A DNA stretch of 15,308 nt, taken from contig DASUTU010000062.1 of NCBI GenBank assembly GCA_036374435.1, positions 1-15,308 of the forward strand, written 5' to 3'. Source of the DNA: CALGFI01 sp036374435 (lineage in GTDB: Bacteria; Actinomycetota; UBA4738; HRBIN12). Positions within the stretch are counted from its first letter, which is position 1, and each line of letters begins with the position of its first letter. Made by a program: the position numbers and the translations under genes. Below are positions 6,026-14,204 of the stretch, piece by piece. The notes below the pieces were generated by a model. That model ran no database searches and had not been told where the DNA came from. It saw only the letters and a list, made by a program, of their open reading frames with translations.

Positions 6026-6772
6026 GTGAGCGGGACGGACACCTCGGCGCAACGATTCTCCTCCGTGGCCCCGGAAACGCTCTCGCGCCGCATCGTACGC
6101 GAGCTCATCGGCCGAATCGTCCAGGGCCACTTCCGACCGGGCGATCTGCTCCCGACCGAAGAGGAGCTGTGCCATCAGCTCGGCGTGAGCCGTTCGGTGG
6201 TTCGCGAGGCGACGAAGGCCGTCACGATCCTGGGCATGGTGCAGAGCCGCCAGGGGCGTGGCACCGAGGTCCAGCCCTACGACAGCTGGAACGAGTTCGC
6301 GCCCGAGGTGATCGAGGCGCGGCGCGAACGGAACCAGGTCGACGAGTTCCTGATCCACCTGCTCGAGCTCCGGCGGATCGTCGAGGTAGAGGCAGCGGGC
6401 CTGGCCGCGGCGCGCGCCGGCGACGCGGACCGGGAGGCCATGCGGTCGATGGTCGAGGAGATGCGGCGGGTCGGCGAGGACGTCGAGGCGTTCGCCCGGC
6501 TCGACGTGGCCTTCCACGACGCCGTGATCGCGGCGACCGGCAACCGGCCGCTGCGGAACCTCCTCCGCACGATCGAGCCCGCGTTGCTCGCGGCCAGGAC
6601 GGTGAGCCTGACGTCCCGGCGCTCCGGGATCGCCCGCTCCACCAGGGAGCACCGGGCGATCTTCCGGGCCATCGTCGAGGGCTCTGGGGAGCGAGCCAGG
6701 AGCGCGATGGCGAGGCACCTGTCGTGGACGGCCAACCTCTCGATCCCGCCGCAACCGACCCCGGACGCCTGA
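6026..6772 (+). CDS. FadR/GntR-family transcriptional regulator with FCD domain
   Basis: A cytoplasmic DNA-binding regulator of 248 residues from GTG 6026, which follows GGGAAGGGAA at a good distance; ATG 5984 is in frame but has no ribosome site and overlaps the probable promoter. The winged helix-turn-helix covers about residues 18-83 (LSRRIVRELIGRIVQG, FRPGDLLPTEEEL, GVSRSVVREATKAV, QGRGTEV). The effector-binding FCD domain covers about 105-232 with the usual metal-ligand pattern Asp160, His164, His209 and His231. FadR-subfamily members sense small carboxylates or amino-acid derivatives and usually control adjacent catabolic or transport genes. Its position in front of the peptide transporter, same strand with a 77-base gap, suggests it controls that operon. 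The effector is not deducible. Confidence 0.92.
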   Translation: MSGTDTSAQRFSSVAPETLSRRIVRELIGRIVQGHFRPGDLLPTEEELCHQLGVSRSVVREATKAVTILGMVQSRQGRGTEVQPYDSWNEFAPEVIEARRERNQVDEFLIHLLELRRIVEVEAAGLAAARAGDADREAMRSMVEEMRRVGEDVEAFARLDVAFHDAVIAATGNRPLRNLLRTIEPALLAARTVSLTSRRSGIARSTREHRAIFRAIVEGSGERARSAMARHLSWTANLSIPPQPTPDA

Positions 6773-6792
6773 GGCCACGTCCCGCGGCTGCC

Positions 6793-6821
6793 TTGACATC
6801 GTAAGAACATCAGATGAATAT
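6793..6821 (+). promoter_or_regulatory. Candidate sigma-70-type promoter of the peptide transport operon
   Basis: A perfect TTGACA (6793-6798) is followed after 17 bases by GAATAT (6816-6821). A transcript starting near 6828 would carry the ribosome site GCGAGGGGG and the GTG at 6850, but not the upstream ATG at 6814, which supports 6850 as the start. Confidence 0.6.
6805..6817 (+). promoter_or_regulatory. Motif copy 2: candidate regulator site in the operon promoter
   Basis: GAACATCAGATGA lies in the promoter spacer and touches the -10 element, where a bound repressor would block RNA polymerase. It contains the odd palindrome CATC-A-GATG (6808-6816). It pairs with 5975-5987. Confidence 0.45.
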
Positions 6822-6849
6822 CCGGCCCACGCTGAGCGAGGGGGACGAC

Positions 6850-8478
6850 GTGGATTCGCGCTGGCGCACTCGATTCCTGTTCCTGGCACCGCTGCTCGCC
6901 CTGCTCCTGGTCGCCGCCGCCTGCGGCGGAGACGACGGTGGCGGGGACGGCGACGACGGTGGCGACGGTGAGGCCGGCCAGCTCGGGGAGATCACCTGGG
7001 CCCTGCCCGGACTCCCGGACGTCCTCCTCGTCCCCCACGACTGGACCACCTATTCGGGTGCCGTCATGTCGCTCGTCGAGGAGGGCCTTCTCGCGTTCGG
7101 CGACGACCTGAGCCTCCAGCCCGCTCTCGCCGAGGACTGGGAGGTCGTGGACCCCACCACCTACGTCTTCACCCTCCGCGAGGGCGTCACCTTCCACGAC
7201 GGCACGCCCCTCACCGCCGAAGACGTCGTGTTCAGCATCGAGTGGAACATCGACCCGGACAACGCGTCGCAGCTGGCCGCGTTCTTCGGATCGGTGGACA
7301 CGATCGAGGCGACCGCCGAGAACGAGGTGACGGTCACGCTCACGGCGCCGGACGCGCAGTTCATCTACTCCATGGCGCACATGTCCGGGTTCATCATGAA
7401 GCAGGAGCAGCTCGAGACCTCCGGCGAGGACTTCGGCACACCCGCCGTGTTGCCCGTCGGCACCGGGCCGTACCGGCTGGCCGAGTTCGTGCCAGACGAC
7501 CACGTGACCCTCGAACGCAACGAGGACTACTGGGGCACGCCGGGCGCCGCGGAACAGATCGTGATCCAGGAGATCCCCGACTCGCAGACGCGGCTGCTCG
7601 CGATGCAGAACGGCGACATCGACGGCACGTTCGACGTTCCGGTGTCCGAGGCCGACCAGTGGGAAGGGCTCGACGGGGTCACGCTCATCACGGCTCCGTC
7701 CAACGGCGTGTATCAGCTGATCCTCGACTACGAGACGCCGCCCTTCGACGACCCCAACGTGCGCGAGGCCATCGCGCTCGCGGTCGACCGCGATGGCATC
7801 GTGCAGGCCGTCCTGAACGGCAACGGCTCTCCCGCGCTGACCATCAACCCGCCGGGCATCTGGGGCGGCGTGCTCGACGAGGGCACCGTGATGGACTTCT
7901 ACGGGACGGTCCCGACCTACCAGTTCGACCTCGACGCGGCCCGCCAGGCGCTCGCGGCCTCTTCGGTTCCGAACGGGTTCGAGTTCTCGGTGCCGGTCCC
8001 GAACAACGACCCGGTCGCGATCAACTCGTTCCTGGCGATCGCGGAGACGCTCGGGCAGCTCGACATCACGATGAACGTTCGGCAGGTGGACCCGGGCGAG
8101 TGGCTCGACGTCTACTTCGCGCACGAGGAGGGCCTCGGCGCGCAGTTCATGGCGTACTTCCCGGACTACGCCGACCCCGCGAACTACCCGTACCTCTTCT
8201 ATTACAGCGAGAACGCCGCGGCGAACGGTCTGAACGGCTCGAACTACCGCAACGACGCCGTCGACGCGGCGATCGAGACGGCGCTCGAGTCGACCGACGC
8301 GGCCGAGCGGGCGCAGGCGCTCCAGGACGCCATCGCCCAGGCCCAGGAGGACGTGGCGACGGTGCCGATCCACTGGCCGGACTCGGCGATGGCCATCAGC
8401 GACGACCTGCGCCTCGATGGCTACAACGCCTTCTGGTACAACATCCCGTGGGCCACGCGGGGGTTCGGACCGGCGTAA
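6850..8478 (+). CDS. ABC transporter substrate-binding lipoprotein, family 5 (peptide/Opp-Dpp type)
   Basis: An exported lipoprotein of 542 residues that would capture short peptides (or related solutes) outside the membrane and deliver them to the permeases. The start is GTG 6850 after GAGGGGG. Residues 1-25 are a lipoprotein signal: basic DSRWRTR, hydrophobic LAPLLALLL, lipobox VAAAC with Cys25 as the lipidation site. A Gly/Asp-rich linker follows (to about residue 45). The rest is the family 5 binding domain: YVFTLREGVTFHDGTPLTAE near 107-126, VGTGPYRL, DYWGTP, then FDDPNVREAIALAVDRDGIV. This is the first gene of the transport operon. Family 5 proteins also bind nickel, opines or sugars, so 'peptide' rests on the neighbours (S9 peptidase, fused Dpp-type ATPase). 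Confidence 0.93.
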   Translation: MDSRWRTRFLFLAPLLALLLVAAACGGDDGGGDGDDGGDGEAGQLGEITWALPGLPDVLLVPHDWTTYSGAVMSLVEEGLLAFGDDLSLQPALAEDWEVVDPTTYVFTLREGVTFHDGTPLTAEDVVFSIEWNIDPDNASQLAAFFGSVDTIEATAENEVTVTLTAPDAQFIYSMAHMSGFIMKQEQLETSGEDFGTPAVLPVGTGPYRLAEFVPDDHVTLERNEDYWGTPGAAEQIVIQEIPDSQTRLLAMQNGDIDGTFDVPVSEADQWEGLDGVTLITAPSNGVYQLILDYETPPFDDPNVREAIALAVDRDGIVQAVLNGNGSPALTINPPGIWGGVLDEGTVMDFYGTVPTYQFDLDAARQALAASSVPNGFEFSVPVPNNDPVAINSFLAIAETLGQLDITMNVRQVDPGEWLDVYFAHEEGLGAQFMAYFPDYADPANYPYLFYYSENAAANGLNGSNYRNDAVDAAIETALESTDAAERAQALQDAIAQAQEDVATVPIHWPDSAMAISDDLRLDGYNAFWYNIPWATRGFGPA

Positions 8479-8489
8479 CGTTCGTCGTC

Positions 8490-8540
8490 CGAGCGCCCGA
8501 CCCTCGGCCCCGCCGGGCGCTCGCCGCGGACGGGGCCGAG
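8490..8540 (+). promoter_or_regulatory. Interleaved inverted repeats: candidate RNA pseudoknot before the peptidase gene
   Basis: Two perfect 10-bp inverted repeats are interleaved. CGAGCGCCCG (8490-8499) pairs with CGGGCGCTCG (8514-8523), and CTCGGCCCCG (8503-8512) pairs with CGGGGCCGAG (8531-8540). The order A-B-A'-B' is that of an H-type pseudoknot, with connecting stretches of 3, 1 and 7 bases. The last arm overlaps the start of GAGAGGG (8538-8544), the ribosome site of the peptidase at 8553. The element begins 11 bases after the binding-protein stop. It could protect the binding-protein message, weaken read-through, or tune peptidase translation. Confidence 0.55.
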
Positions 8541-8552
8541 AGGGTTGTCGGG

Positions 8553-10487
8553 ATGGCCCGAACCGATCGCCTCGAACACGTCCTGGGACTGCTGGACCGG
8601 GTCCGGTACCCGCTCGACGTGTGTCTGGATCGGTCGGGCCGGTCGTTCGCCGTCGCCGTGTACCCGGCGCATCTCGACGCCGACGGCAGCTTCCACAGCC
8701 GCATCTGGCGCGTGCCGCTCGACGGCGGCGCGCCCCGGCAACTGACGTCCGGCCCGCGGACCGACGCGCTGCCCCGATGGTCGCCGGTGGACGACCGGCT
8801 CGTCTTCGCCTCCCAGCGCCCCATCCCCAACCGGATGTCGCCCTACCTGCTCGAACCGGGCGGCGACCCCCGGCCCATCGGCGACGTGGCGGGCTCGGTC
8901 CAGGCGCTCGCGTGGTCCGCGGACGGAACGGCCGTCTTCGTGCTCGCGGTCGACGAGGGCGGGTTCGGCGCCGCCACCGACGGAGCGATCCGGCTGTGGT
9001 GGAGCGGGGCGGCCGACCCGCACGTGTTCCGGCCGGACCAGGGATGGCGTCGCCTGCTGCGCATCGACGTCGGGAGCGGGAGGACGGACGAGGTTGGTCC
9101 GGCCGGCATCAGCGTGTGGGAGTTCGACCTCGTGGACGACTCGACGGCGGTCGCATTGATCTCCGAGGACCCCTCCGAGAGCGGCTGGTATCGGGCGCGG
9201 CCGGCGCTCCTGGACCTTGAAGGCCGGACGTGCCGCGACCTGTGGATCCCCGACCGGCAGGTGCAGGGGCCCGTCGTGGACCCGTCGCGGCGACGGGTGG
9301 CCCTCCTCGAGGGGTGGTCGAGCGACCGCGGCCTCGTGGCCGGCGACCTCCGGTTGTTCGACCTGTCGAGCGGCGAACGGCTGCCGTTCGACCCGGGCCT
9401 GAGCGACGTCACCGCGATCGGGTGGCTCGACGACGAGACGTTGTGGTTCGCCGCATGGGAGGAGTTCGGGACCCGGTTCGGCGTCGTCGGCGTAGACGGG
9501 GCCGTCCGCTGGACCGCGGCCGACGACGCCGTGGTGGGGCCCAACAGCTTCCACGCGCGCGTCGAGCCGAGGCCGGACGGCGCCGGCTTCGTGGCCGTCC
9601 GCGAGAGCGTGGCGACGCCGCCCGAGGTGGTCGAGCGCGCCGACGGACCCGAGGCGACCTGGAGCGCCGCGACGTCCTTCAACGACGACGTCCGAAGGGA
9701 CCTCGCGTTCTCGCCAGAGGTTCGCGAGCTCGAGTGGGCCGGCGCCGGCGGTCTGCCGATCCGCGGGTTGTTCCTCGTGCCCGAAGGTGAGCCGCCGCTT
9801 CCCACGGTCGTGATGATCCACGGCGGCCCGACGTGGGCGTGGAAACGTTCGTTCGATCCGGGATTCGCGTGGCCGCTGGCCGCCGCCGGGTTCGGCGTGT
9901 TCCTGCCGAACTACCGGGGCAGCACCGGTCGCGGCCAGGAGTTCACCCGGCTGAACGTGGGCGATCCGGCCGGCGCCGAGTTCGAGGACGTCCTGCGCGG
10001 CATCGATCATTGCGTCGCAGAAGGGCTGACGATCGAGGACCGCGTCGGCGTCACCGGGGCGAGCTACGGCGGCTACCTCACCGGCTGGGCGGTGTGCACC
10101 ACCGACCGGTTCGCCGCCGGCGTGATGGTCTCGGGCATCGTGGACAACCTGAGCTGCCACCTGACCTGCAACCACGCATTCGCCGAGTTCATCTGCGGCG
10201 GCGATCACCGGAGCCCGGAGGCGCTCAAGCTGTTCCTGGAGCGGTCTCCGATCACGCACGCGGCCGGCGCGAAGACGCCGACGTTGATCCTCCACGGGTC
10301 CGAGGACCAGTGCACCCCGCTCGGTCAAGCCGAGGAGCTCTATCAGGCCCTCGTCCTGAACGGCACGCCGACCGAGCTGGTGGTCTACCCTCGAGAGGGA
10401 CACGGCTTCCGCGAGCGCTCGCACGCCGAAGACGCGCAGCGGCGCACGGTGGCCTGGTTCGAGCGATACCTCGAGGGCAGCGGGTGA
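8553..10487 (+). CDS. S9-family serine peptidase (prolyl oligopeptidase / acylaminoacyl-peptidase-like)
   Basis: A peptidase of 644 residues starting at ATG 8553, with GAGAGGG eight bases upstream. There is no signal peptide or membrane helix, so it is cytoplasmic. Residues 1 to about 385 form a beta-propeller-like region (repeats such as IWRVPLDGGAPRQLTSG, then PRWSPVDDRLVFAS). The C-terminal alpha/beta hydrolase domain starts near 390 and carries the oxyanion motif MIHGGP (His423, Gly424, Gly425), NYRGSTGRGQEF, nucleophile Ser504 in GASYGGY, Asp585 in HGSEDQCTP and His617 in REGHGF: a complete triad. The family cleaves short peptides, often after proline or removing blocked N-terminal residues; the propeller restricts size. 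Its gene sits between the binding protein and the permeases and overlaps the permease start by four bases, so it probably processes the imported peptides. Confidence 0.92.
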   Translation: MARTDRLEHVLGLLDRVRYPLDVCLDRSGRSFAVAVYPAHLDADGSFHSRIWRVPLDGGAPRQLTSGPRTDALPRWSPVDDRLVFASQRPIPNRMSPYLLEPGGDPRPIGDVAGSVQALAWSADGTAVFVLAVDEGGFGAATDGAIRLWWSGAADPHVFRPDQGWRRLLRIDVGSGRTDEVGPAGISVWEFDLVDDSTAVALISEDPSESGWYRARPALLDLEGRTCRDLWIPDRQVQGPVVDPSRRRVALLEGWSSDRGLVAGDLRLFDLSSGERLPFDPGLSDVTAIGWLDDETLWFAAWEEFGTRFGVVGVDGAVRWTAADDAVVGPNSFHARVEPRPDGAGFVAVRESVATPPEVVERADGPEATWSAATSFNDDVRRDLAFSPEVRELEWAGAGGLPIRGLFLVPEGEPPLPTVVMIHGGPTWAWKRSFDPGFAWPLAAAGFGVFLPNYRGSTGRGQEFTRLNVGDPAGAEFEDVLRGIDHCVAEGLTIEDRVGVTGASYGGYLTGWAVCTTDRFAAGVMVSGIVDNLSCHLTCNHAFAEFICGGDHRSPEALKLFLERSPITHAAGAKTPTLILHGSEDQCTPLGQAEELYQALVLNGTPTELVVYPREGHGFRERSHAEDAQRRTVAWFERYLEGSG

Positions 10488-11449
10488 GCGGTGGCGGCAT
10501 CTGGGCGTACGTCCTTCGTCGACTGCTCGTCTCGATCCCGCTGATCCTGCTGATCTCGCTCGGCGTCTTCGCGCTCATCAACCTCGCGCCCGGAGATCCC
10601 GCCCGCGCGCTGGTCGGGTCCCGTCAGGCGACGCCCGAGGTGCTCGCCGCCATCCGCGAGCGGTACCACCTCGACGATCCGTTCCTGCTGCAGTACCTGC
10701 GCTGGCTGGGGGACGTGGTGACCGGCGACCTCGGCCGGTCCATCCAGGGCAGCCAGCTCGTGACGACGATGATCTCCCAGCGCCTGCCGGTGACGATCTT
10801 CCTGGGCCTGTACGGCAGCGTGGTGGCGATCGGGCTCGGCATCCCGCTGGGCGTCCTCGCCGCGGTCAAGCGCGGGTCCGAGATCGACCGCGGCGTCGTC
10901 ACGCTCGGCGTGATCGGCGTGAGCGCCCCGGCCTTCGCCACCGGCATCTTCCTGCTGTACGTGTTCGGCGTGGCGCTCGGGTGGTTCCCCACGTTCGGGC
11001 CGGGCGACGGGTTCGTGGACCGCGCGCTCCACCTGACGCTGCCGGCCTTCGCGCTCGGGATCTCGGTGATGGGACTGATCATCAAGATCACCCGGGCGTC
11101 GATGATCGAGGAGCTCCAGAAGGACTACGTCGCCTTCGCTCGCGCGCGAGGGCTCCGCCGACGGCGGGTCGTCTCCTCCTATGTGCTGCGGAACGCGCTG
11201 ATCCCGGTGGTGACCGCCGCGGGGCTGATCGTGGTGGGGCTGCTGACGGGGGCCGTGCTGGTCGAGGTCACGTTCGGCCTGCCGGGGCTCGGGTCGCTGC
11301 TCGTGAACGCCGTCACGCAGCGGGACATCCCGGTCATCCAGGGGATCGTGTTGATCCTGGCCATCTTCGTCGTCCTCCTCCACGTGGTGATCGACGTCTT
11401 GTACACGTTCATCGACCCGCGGATCCGCTTCGGGAGGATCGAGGCGTGA
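10484..11449 (+). CDS. dppB: ABC transporter permease, DppB/OppB type
   Basis: An integral membrane permease of 321 residues. GTG 10484 overlaps the peptidase stop (GTGA), so translation is probably coupled. The N-terminus YVLRRLLVSIPLILLISLGV is a first helix typical of the DppB family, followed by LAPGDPA, then the extracytoplasmic stretch with YHLDDPFLLQYLRWL and GDLGRSI, and five further helices. The cytoplasmic coupling loop, which contacts the ATPase, is around DYVAFARARGLRRRRVV (about residues 215-231). The C-terminal YTFIDPRIRFG is also characteristic. It forms a heteromeric channel with the next gene product. Family assignment is secure; exact substrate is not. Confidence 0.94.
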   Translation: MSGGGIWAYVLRRLLVSIPLILLISLGVFALINLAPGDPARALVGSRQATPEVLAAIRERYHLDDPFLLQYLRWLGDVVTGDLGRSIQGSQLVTTMISQRLPVTIFLGLYGSVVAIGLGIPLGVLAAVKRGSEIDRGVVTLGVIGVSAPAFATGIFLLYVFGVALGWFPTFGPGDGFVDRALHLTLPAFALGISVMGLIIKITRASMIEELQKDYVAFARARGLRRRRVVSSYVLRNALIPVVTAAGLIVVGLLTGAVLVEVTFGLPGLGSLLVNAVTQRDIPVIQGIVLILAIFVVLLHVVIDVLYTFIDPRIRFGRIEA

Positions 11450-11456
11450 GGCCGTC

Positions 11457-12329
11457 ATGAGGCTCGAGGAGAGCGCGCCCGCCGCGTCGGTCCCCGAGGC
11501 CGTCGCGACGACCGTCGGCCCCACGACACGCGGCGTCCCGATCACGGTCTGGATCGCGGGCGTGTTCGTGGTCCTGGCCGTGGTCTCCGCGATCTTCGGG
11601 CATCAGATCGCGCCGTTCCGGCCCGGGGCGCAGGACCTGCTGCTCGGCGCCACGGCACCGGGTGGCGAACATCTGGCCGGGACCGACCTGCTCGGCCGCG
11701 ACGTGTTCTCGCGCACGATCGTGGGCGCGCGGACGGCGCTGCTCGGCCCGACGATCGTGGCCGTGGGGGCGTTCGCCATCGCCACCGTGCTCGGGCTGTT
11801 GTCGGGCTATCTCGGCGGGTTCATCGACTCAACGGTGATGCGATGGGTCGACTTCATGTTCGCGCTACCCGGGCCGCTGATCGCGATCGTGATCGTCGGC
11901 GTGGCGGGGGGCGGGTTCTGGACCGCGGTGGTGGTGCTCGTGGTCTTGTTCACGGCACCGGACACGCGCATCGTTCGCAGCGCCGTGCTCGAGCAGCGGC
12001 CGTTGCCGTACATCGAGGCCGCGCGGACGCTCGGCATCTCCAGGTGGCGGATCATGTTCCTGCACATCCTGCCGAACATCCTCCCGATCGTGGCCGCGTA
12101 TGTCGTGCTCGACTTCGCGTTCGCGCTGGTCAGCCTGGCGGGGCTCTCGTTCCTCGGGCTGGGCGTGTCGCCGGGCGCGGCCGACTGGGGCCGCATGTTG
12201 TTCGAGAACCGGACGCTCCTGCTGACGAACCCGCTCGCGGCGATCCTTCCGGGCGCGGCGATCGTCCTGACGGCCGGCGGCATCAACATCATCGGCGACT
12301 GGATCTACCAGCGGATGGCGTTGCGATGA
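11457..12329 (+). CDS. dppC: ABC transporter permease, DppC/OppC type
   Basis: An integral membrane permease of 290 residues, partner of the DppB-type protein. ATG 11457 lies seven bases after the preceding stop, with a GAGG-like ribosome site overlapping that stop. After a polar N-terminal tail comes the first helix (ITVWIAGVFVVLAVVSAIFG), then the family signature HLAGTDLLGRDVFSRTIVGA (about 74-93), further helices, and the coupling loop PYIEAARTLGISRWRIMF (about 183-200). The stop overlaps the ATPase start (ATGA). Confidence 0.94.
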   Translation: MRLEESAPAASVPEAVATTVGPTTRGVPITVWIAGVFVVLAVVSAIFGHQIAPFRPGAQDLLLGATAPGGEHLAGTDLLGRDVFSRTIVGARTALLGPTIVAVGAFAIATVLGLLSGYLGGFIDSTVMRWVDFMFALPGPLIAIVIVGVAGGGFWTAVVVLVVLFTAPDTRIVRSAVLEQRPLPYIEAARTLGISRWRIMFLHILPNILPIVAAYVVLDFAFALVSLAGLSFLGLGVSPGAADWGRMLFENRTLLLTNPLAAILPGAAIVLTAGGINIIGDWIYQRMALR

Positions 12330-14164
12330 TCACTGGGGACGCGACGACCGGTCCGCTGCTCGAGGTGGAGGGGCTCCGCATCGCGAGCGGCCCCAAAGGC
12401 GAGCGAGCCATCACCACCGGCACCGACCTCGTCGTCCTGCCGGGCGAGACCGTCGGCATCGTCGGCGAGTCGGGCTCCGGCAAGTCGCTCACCGCTCGCG
12501 CGATCCTGCGCCTGCTCCCCGAGGGAGTGACGGCGACGGGGAGCGTCCGCTATCGCGGTCGCGAGCTCATGGACCGGTCCGAACGCGAGATGCGGCGCCT
12601 TCGGGGCGGCGGCATCTCGCTGTTGTTCCAGGACCCGTTCACGATGCTGAACCCGCTGCTGCGGTGCGGGGAGCACATCGCCGAGATGCTCACCGACGCC
12701 TCGGACGCCCGGATCCCCCGCGACCGCCTGCGCGAGGAGACCCGTCGGCGGCTGGCCGAGGTCGGCATCCACGACCCGACCGTGGCGCGCCGGTACCCAT
12801 TCCAGCTGTCGGGCGGGATGCGTCAGCGCGTCGCGCTTGGGTCGGCGCTGGCGAAAGACCCGGAGCTGCTGATCGCCGACGAGCCCTCGACCGCGCTCGA
12901 CGTCACCACCCAGGCCGAGATCCTCAACCTGCTTCGCTCGGTGCAGCAGGCCCGCGGCATGGGCCTGATCCTCATCACGCACGACCTGCGCGTCGCGTTC
13001 ACGACGTGCCACCGCGTGTATGTCCTGTACGCGGGGTCGCTGCTCGAGGTCGGCGGCGCCGACGCGCTCGAGCGCGAGCCGCTGCACCCGTACACGCTCG
13101 GCCTGCTGCTCTCCGAGCCATCGGTCGAGCAGAAGCTCGGCGAGCTGAGCGCGATCCCCGGGTCGGTTCCGGCGCCGGACCAGGTGGCCGACCGGTGTGC
13201 GTTCTCGCCGCGTTGCCGCTGGGCGCAAGAGGTGTGCCGGGCGTCGCCTCCGGACCTGGTGGAGGTCGAGCCCGGCCGCTCGAGCGCGTGCGTCCGCCTG
13301 CCGGAGATCCGGACGGAGATGGCGGAGCACCGCGACCGGATCCTCGGCCAGGCCGCCGCGGCCGAGCCGGTCACGGGAGCGCCGCTGGCCACGGTGGGCG
13401 AGGTCTCCAAGACGTTCGACCTCGGGCGCGGCCGGCGGGTCGATGCGCTGAAGGGCGTCTCGCTCACGATCGGACCGGGCGAGTGTGTCGGCCTCGTCGG
13501 CGAGTCCGGGTCGGGCAAGACCACGCTGGGGCGGTGTCTCGTCGGCCTCGAGACCCCGACCGACGGGCGGATCGAGATCGACGGGATCGACGCCTCGGAC
13601 TTCGCCAGGGTGCCGAGGGAAGACCGCACCCGGCTGCGGCGGACGGTGCAGATGATCTTCCAGGACCCGTACTCCACCCTGAACCCGCGGCACACGGTCG
13701 GCCGCACGCTCACCGAGGCCCTCCAACGCAGCGGGGGCGGCCGAAGGTCGGCGGGAGCGGCGGTGGCCGAGTTGCTCGATCGGGTCGGGCTGCCCGAGGC
13801 ATACGCCCCGCGCCGGCCGGCGGCGCTCTCCGGCGGCGAGCGCCAGCGCGTCGCGATCGCCCGCGCGCTCGCGGTGGCCCCGAAGCTGCTCGTGTGCGAC
13901 GAGCCCGTGTCGGCGCTCGACGTCTCCGTGCAGGCCCAGATCCTGAACCTGTTCCGCCGGCTCCAGGCCGAGCTCGGCGTGAGCTCGCTGTTCATCACGC
14001 ACGACCTCGCCGTGGTCCGGCAGGTGGCCGACCGGATCTACGTGTTGTTCAAGGGCGAGGTGGTCGAACGGGGACCCGCCGACGAGATCCTGGCGCGGCC
14101 CAAACACGACTACACGCGCGCGTTGATGGCCTCGGTGCCGGGGGCGGCGACGCCTGCCGGATAG
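12326..14164 (+). CDS. Fused double ATP-binding protein of the peptide ABC transporter (DppD-DppF fusion)
   Basis: A protein of 612 residues that supplies both ATPase sites of the transporter in one chain. ATG 12326 overlaps the previous stop. The first ATPase has Walker A GESGSGKS (47-54), signature LSGGMRQ (161-167), Walker B LLIADE (Asp185, Glu186) and His219. It is followed by the C-terminal oligopeptide-transporter region with four cysteines, Cys291, Cys297, Cys304 and Cys322 (spacing C-x5-C-x6-C-x17-C). The second ATPase has GESGSGKTT (392-400), LSGGERQ (501-507), LLVCDE (Asp525, Glu526) and His559. All catalytic residues look intact in both halves. Fused proteins of this kind are common in actinobacteria; a [4Fe-4S] cluster on such cysteines has been described, as I recall, for the mycobacterial Opp system. 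The second half lacks an equivalent long cysteine region. Confidence 0.94.
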   Translation: MITGDATTGPLLEVEGLRIASGPKGERAITTGTDLVVLPGETVGIVGESGSGKSLTARAILRLLPEGVTATGSVRYRGRELMDRSEREMRRLRGGGISLLFQDPFTMLNPLLRCGEHIAEMLTDASDARIPRDRLREETRRRLAEVGIHDPTVARRYPFQLSGGMRQRVALGSALAKDPELLIADEPSTALDVTTQAEILNLLRSVQQARGMGLILITHDLRVAFTTCHRVYVLYAGSLLEVGGADALEREPLHPYTLGLLLSEPSVEQKLGELSAIPGSVPAPDQVADRCAFSPRCRWAQEVCRASPPDLVEVEPGRSSACVRLPEIRTEMAEHRDRILGQAAAAEPVTGAPLATVGEVSKTFDLGRGRRVDALKGVSLTIGPGECVGLVGESGSGKTTLGRCLVGLETPTDGRIEIDGIDASDFARVPREDRTRLRRTVQMIFQDPYSTLNPRHTVGRTLTEALQRSGGGRRSAGAAVAELLDRVGLPEAYAPRRPAALSGGERQRVAIARALAVAPKLLVCDEPVSALDVSVQAQILNLFRRLQAELGVSSLFITHDLAVVRQVADRIYVLFKGEVVERGPADEILARPKHDYTRALMASVPGAATPAG

Positions 14165-14170
14165 CACCGT

Positions 14171-14184
14171 CCGAGACGCCTCGG
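14171..14184. terminator. Small hairpin between convergent genes
   Basis: CCGAG (14171-14175) and CTCGG (14180-14184) form a 5-bp stem with a 4-base loop, seven bases after the ATPase stop and before the convergent gene ending at 14205. It is short and lacks a T-tract, so it is a weak candidate. Confidence 0.25.
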
Positions 14185-14204
14185 CCCGTTCCCGCCCCGG
14201 CCAT

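Noticed and set aside
6814..6849. Upstream ATG start for the substrate-binding protein
   Set aside because: It overlaps the -10 element and would put a polar extension before the lipoprotein signal; GTG 6850 has a strong ribosome site and a proper signal peptide.
6277..8373. A 698-codon open frame on the minus strand
   Set aside because: It is antisense to the regulator and the binding-protein gene, is made mostly of Arg, Val, Asp, His and Gly as expected from the opposite strand of GC-rich coding DNA, and has no domain.
8421..10424. A 667-codon open frame on the minus strand
   Set aside because: It mirrors the S9 peptidase gene, whose triad and family motifs are unambiguous on the plus strand.
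12305..14167. A 620-codon open frame on the minus strand
   Set aside because: It is the antisense shadow of the fused ATPase, which has complete Walker and signature motifs in both halves.
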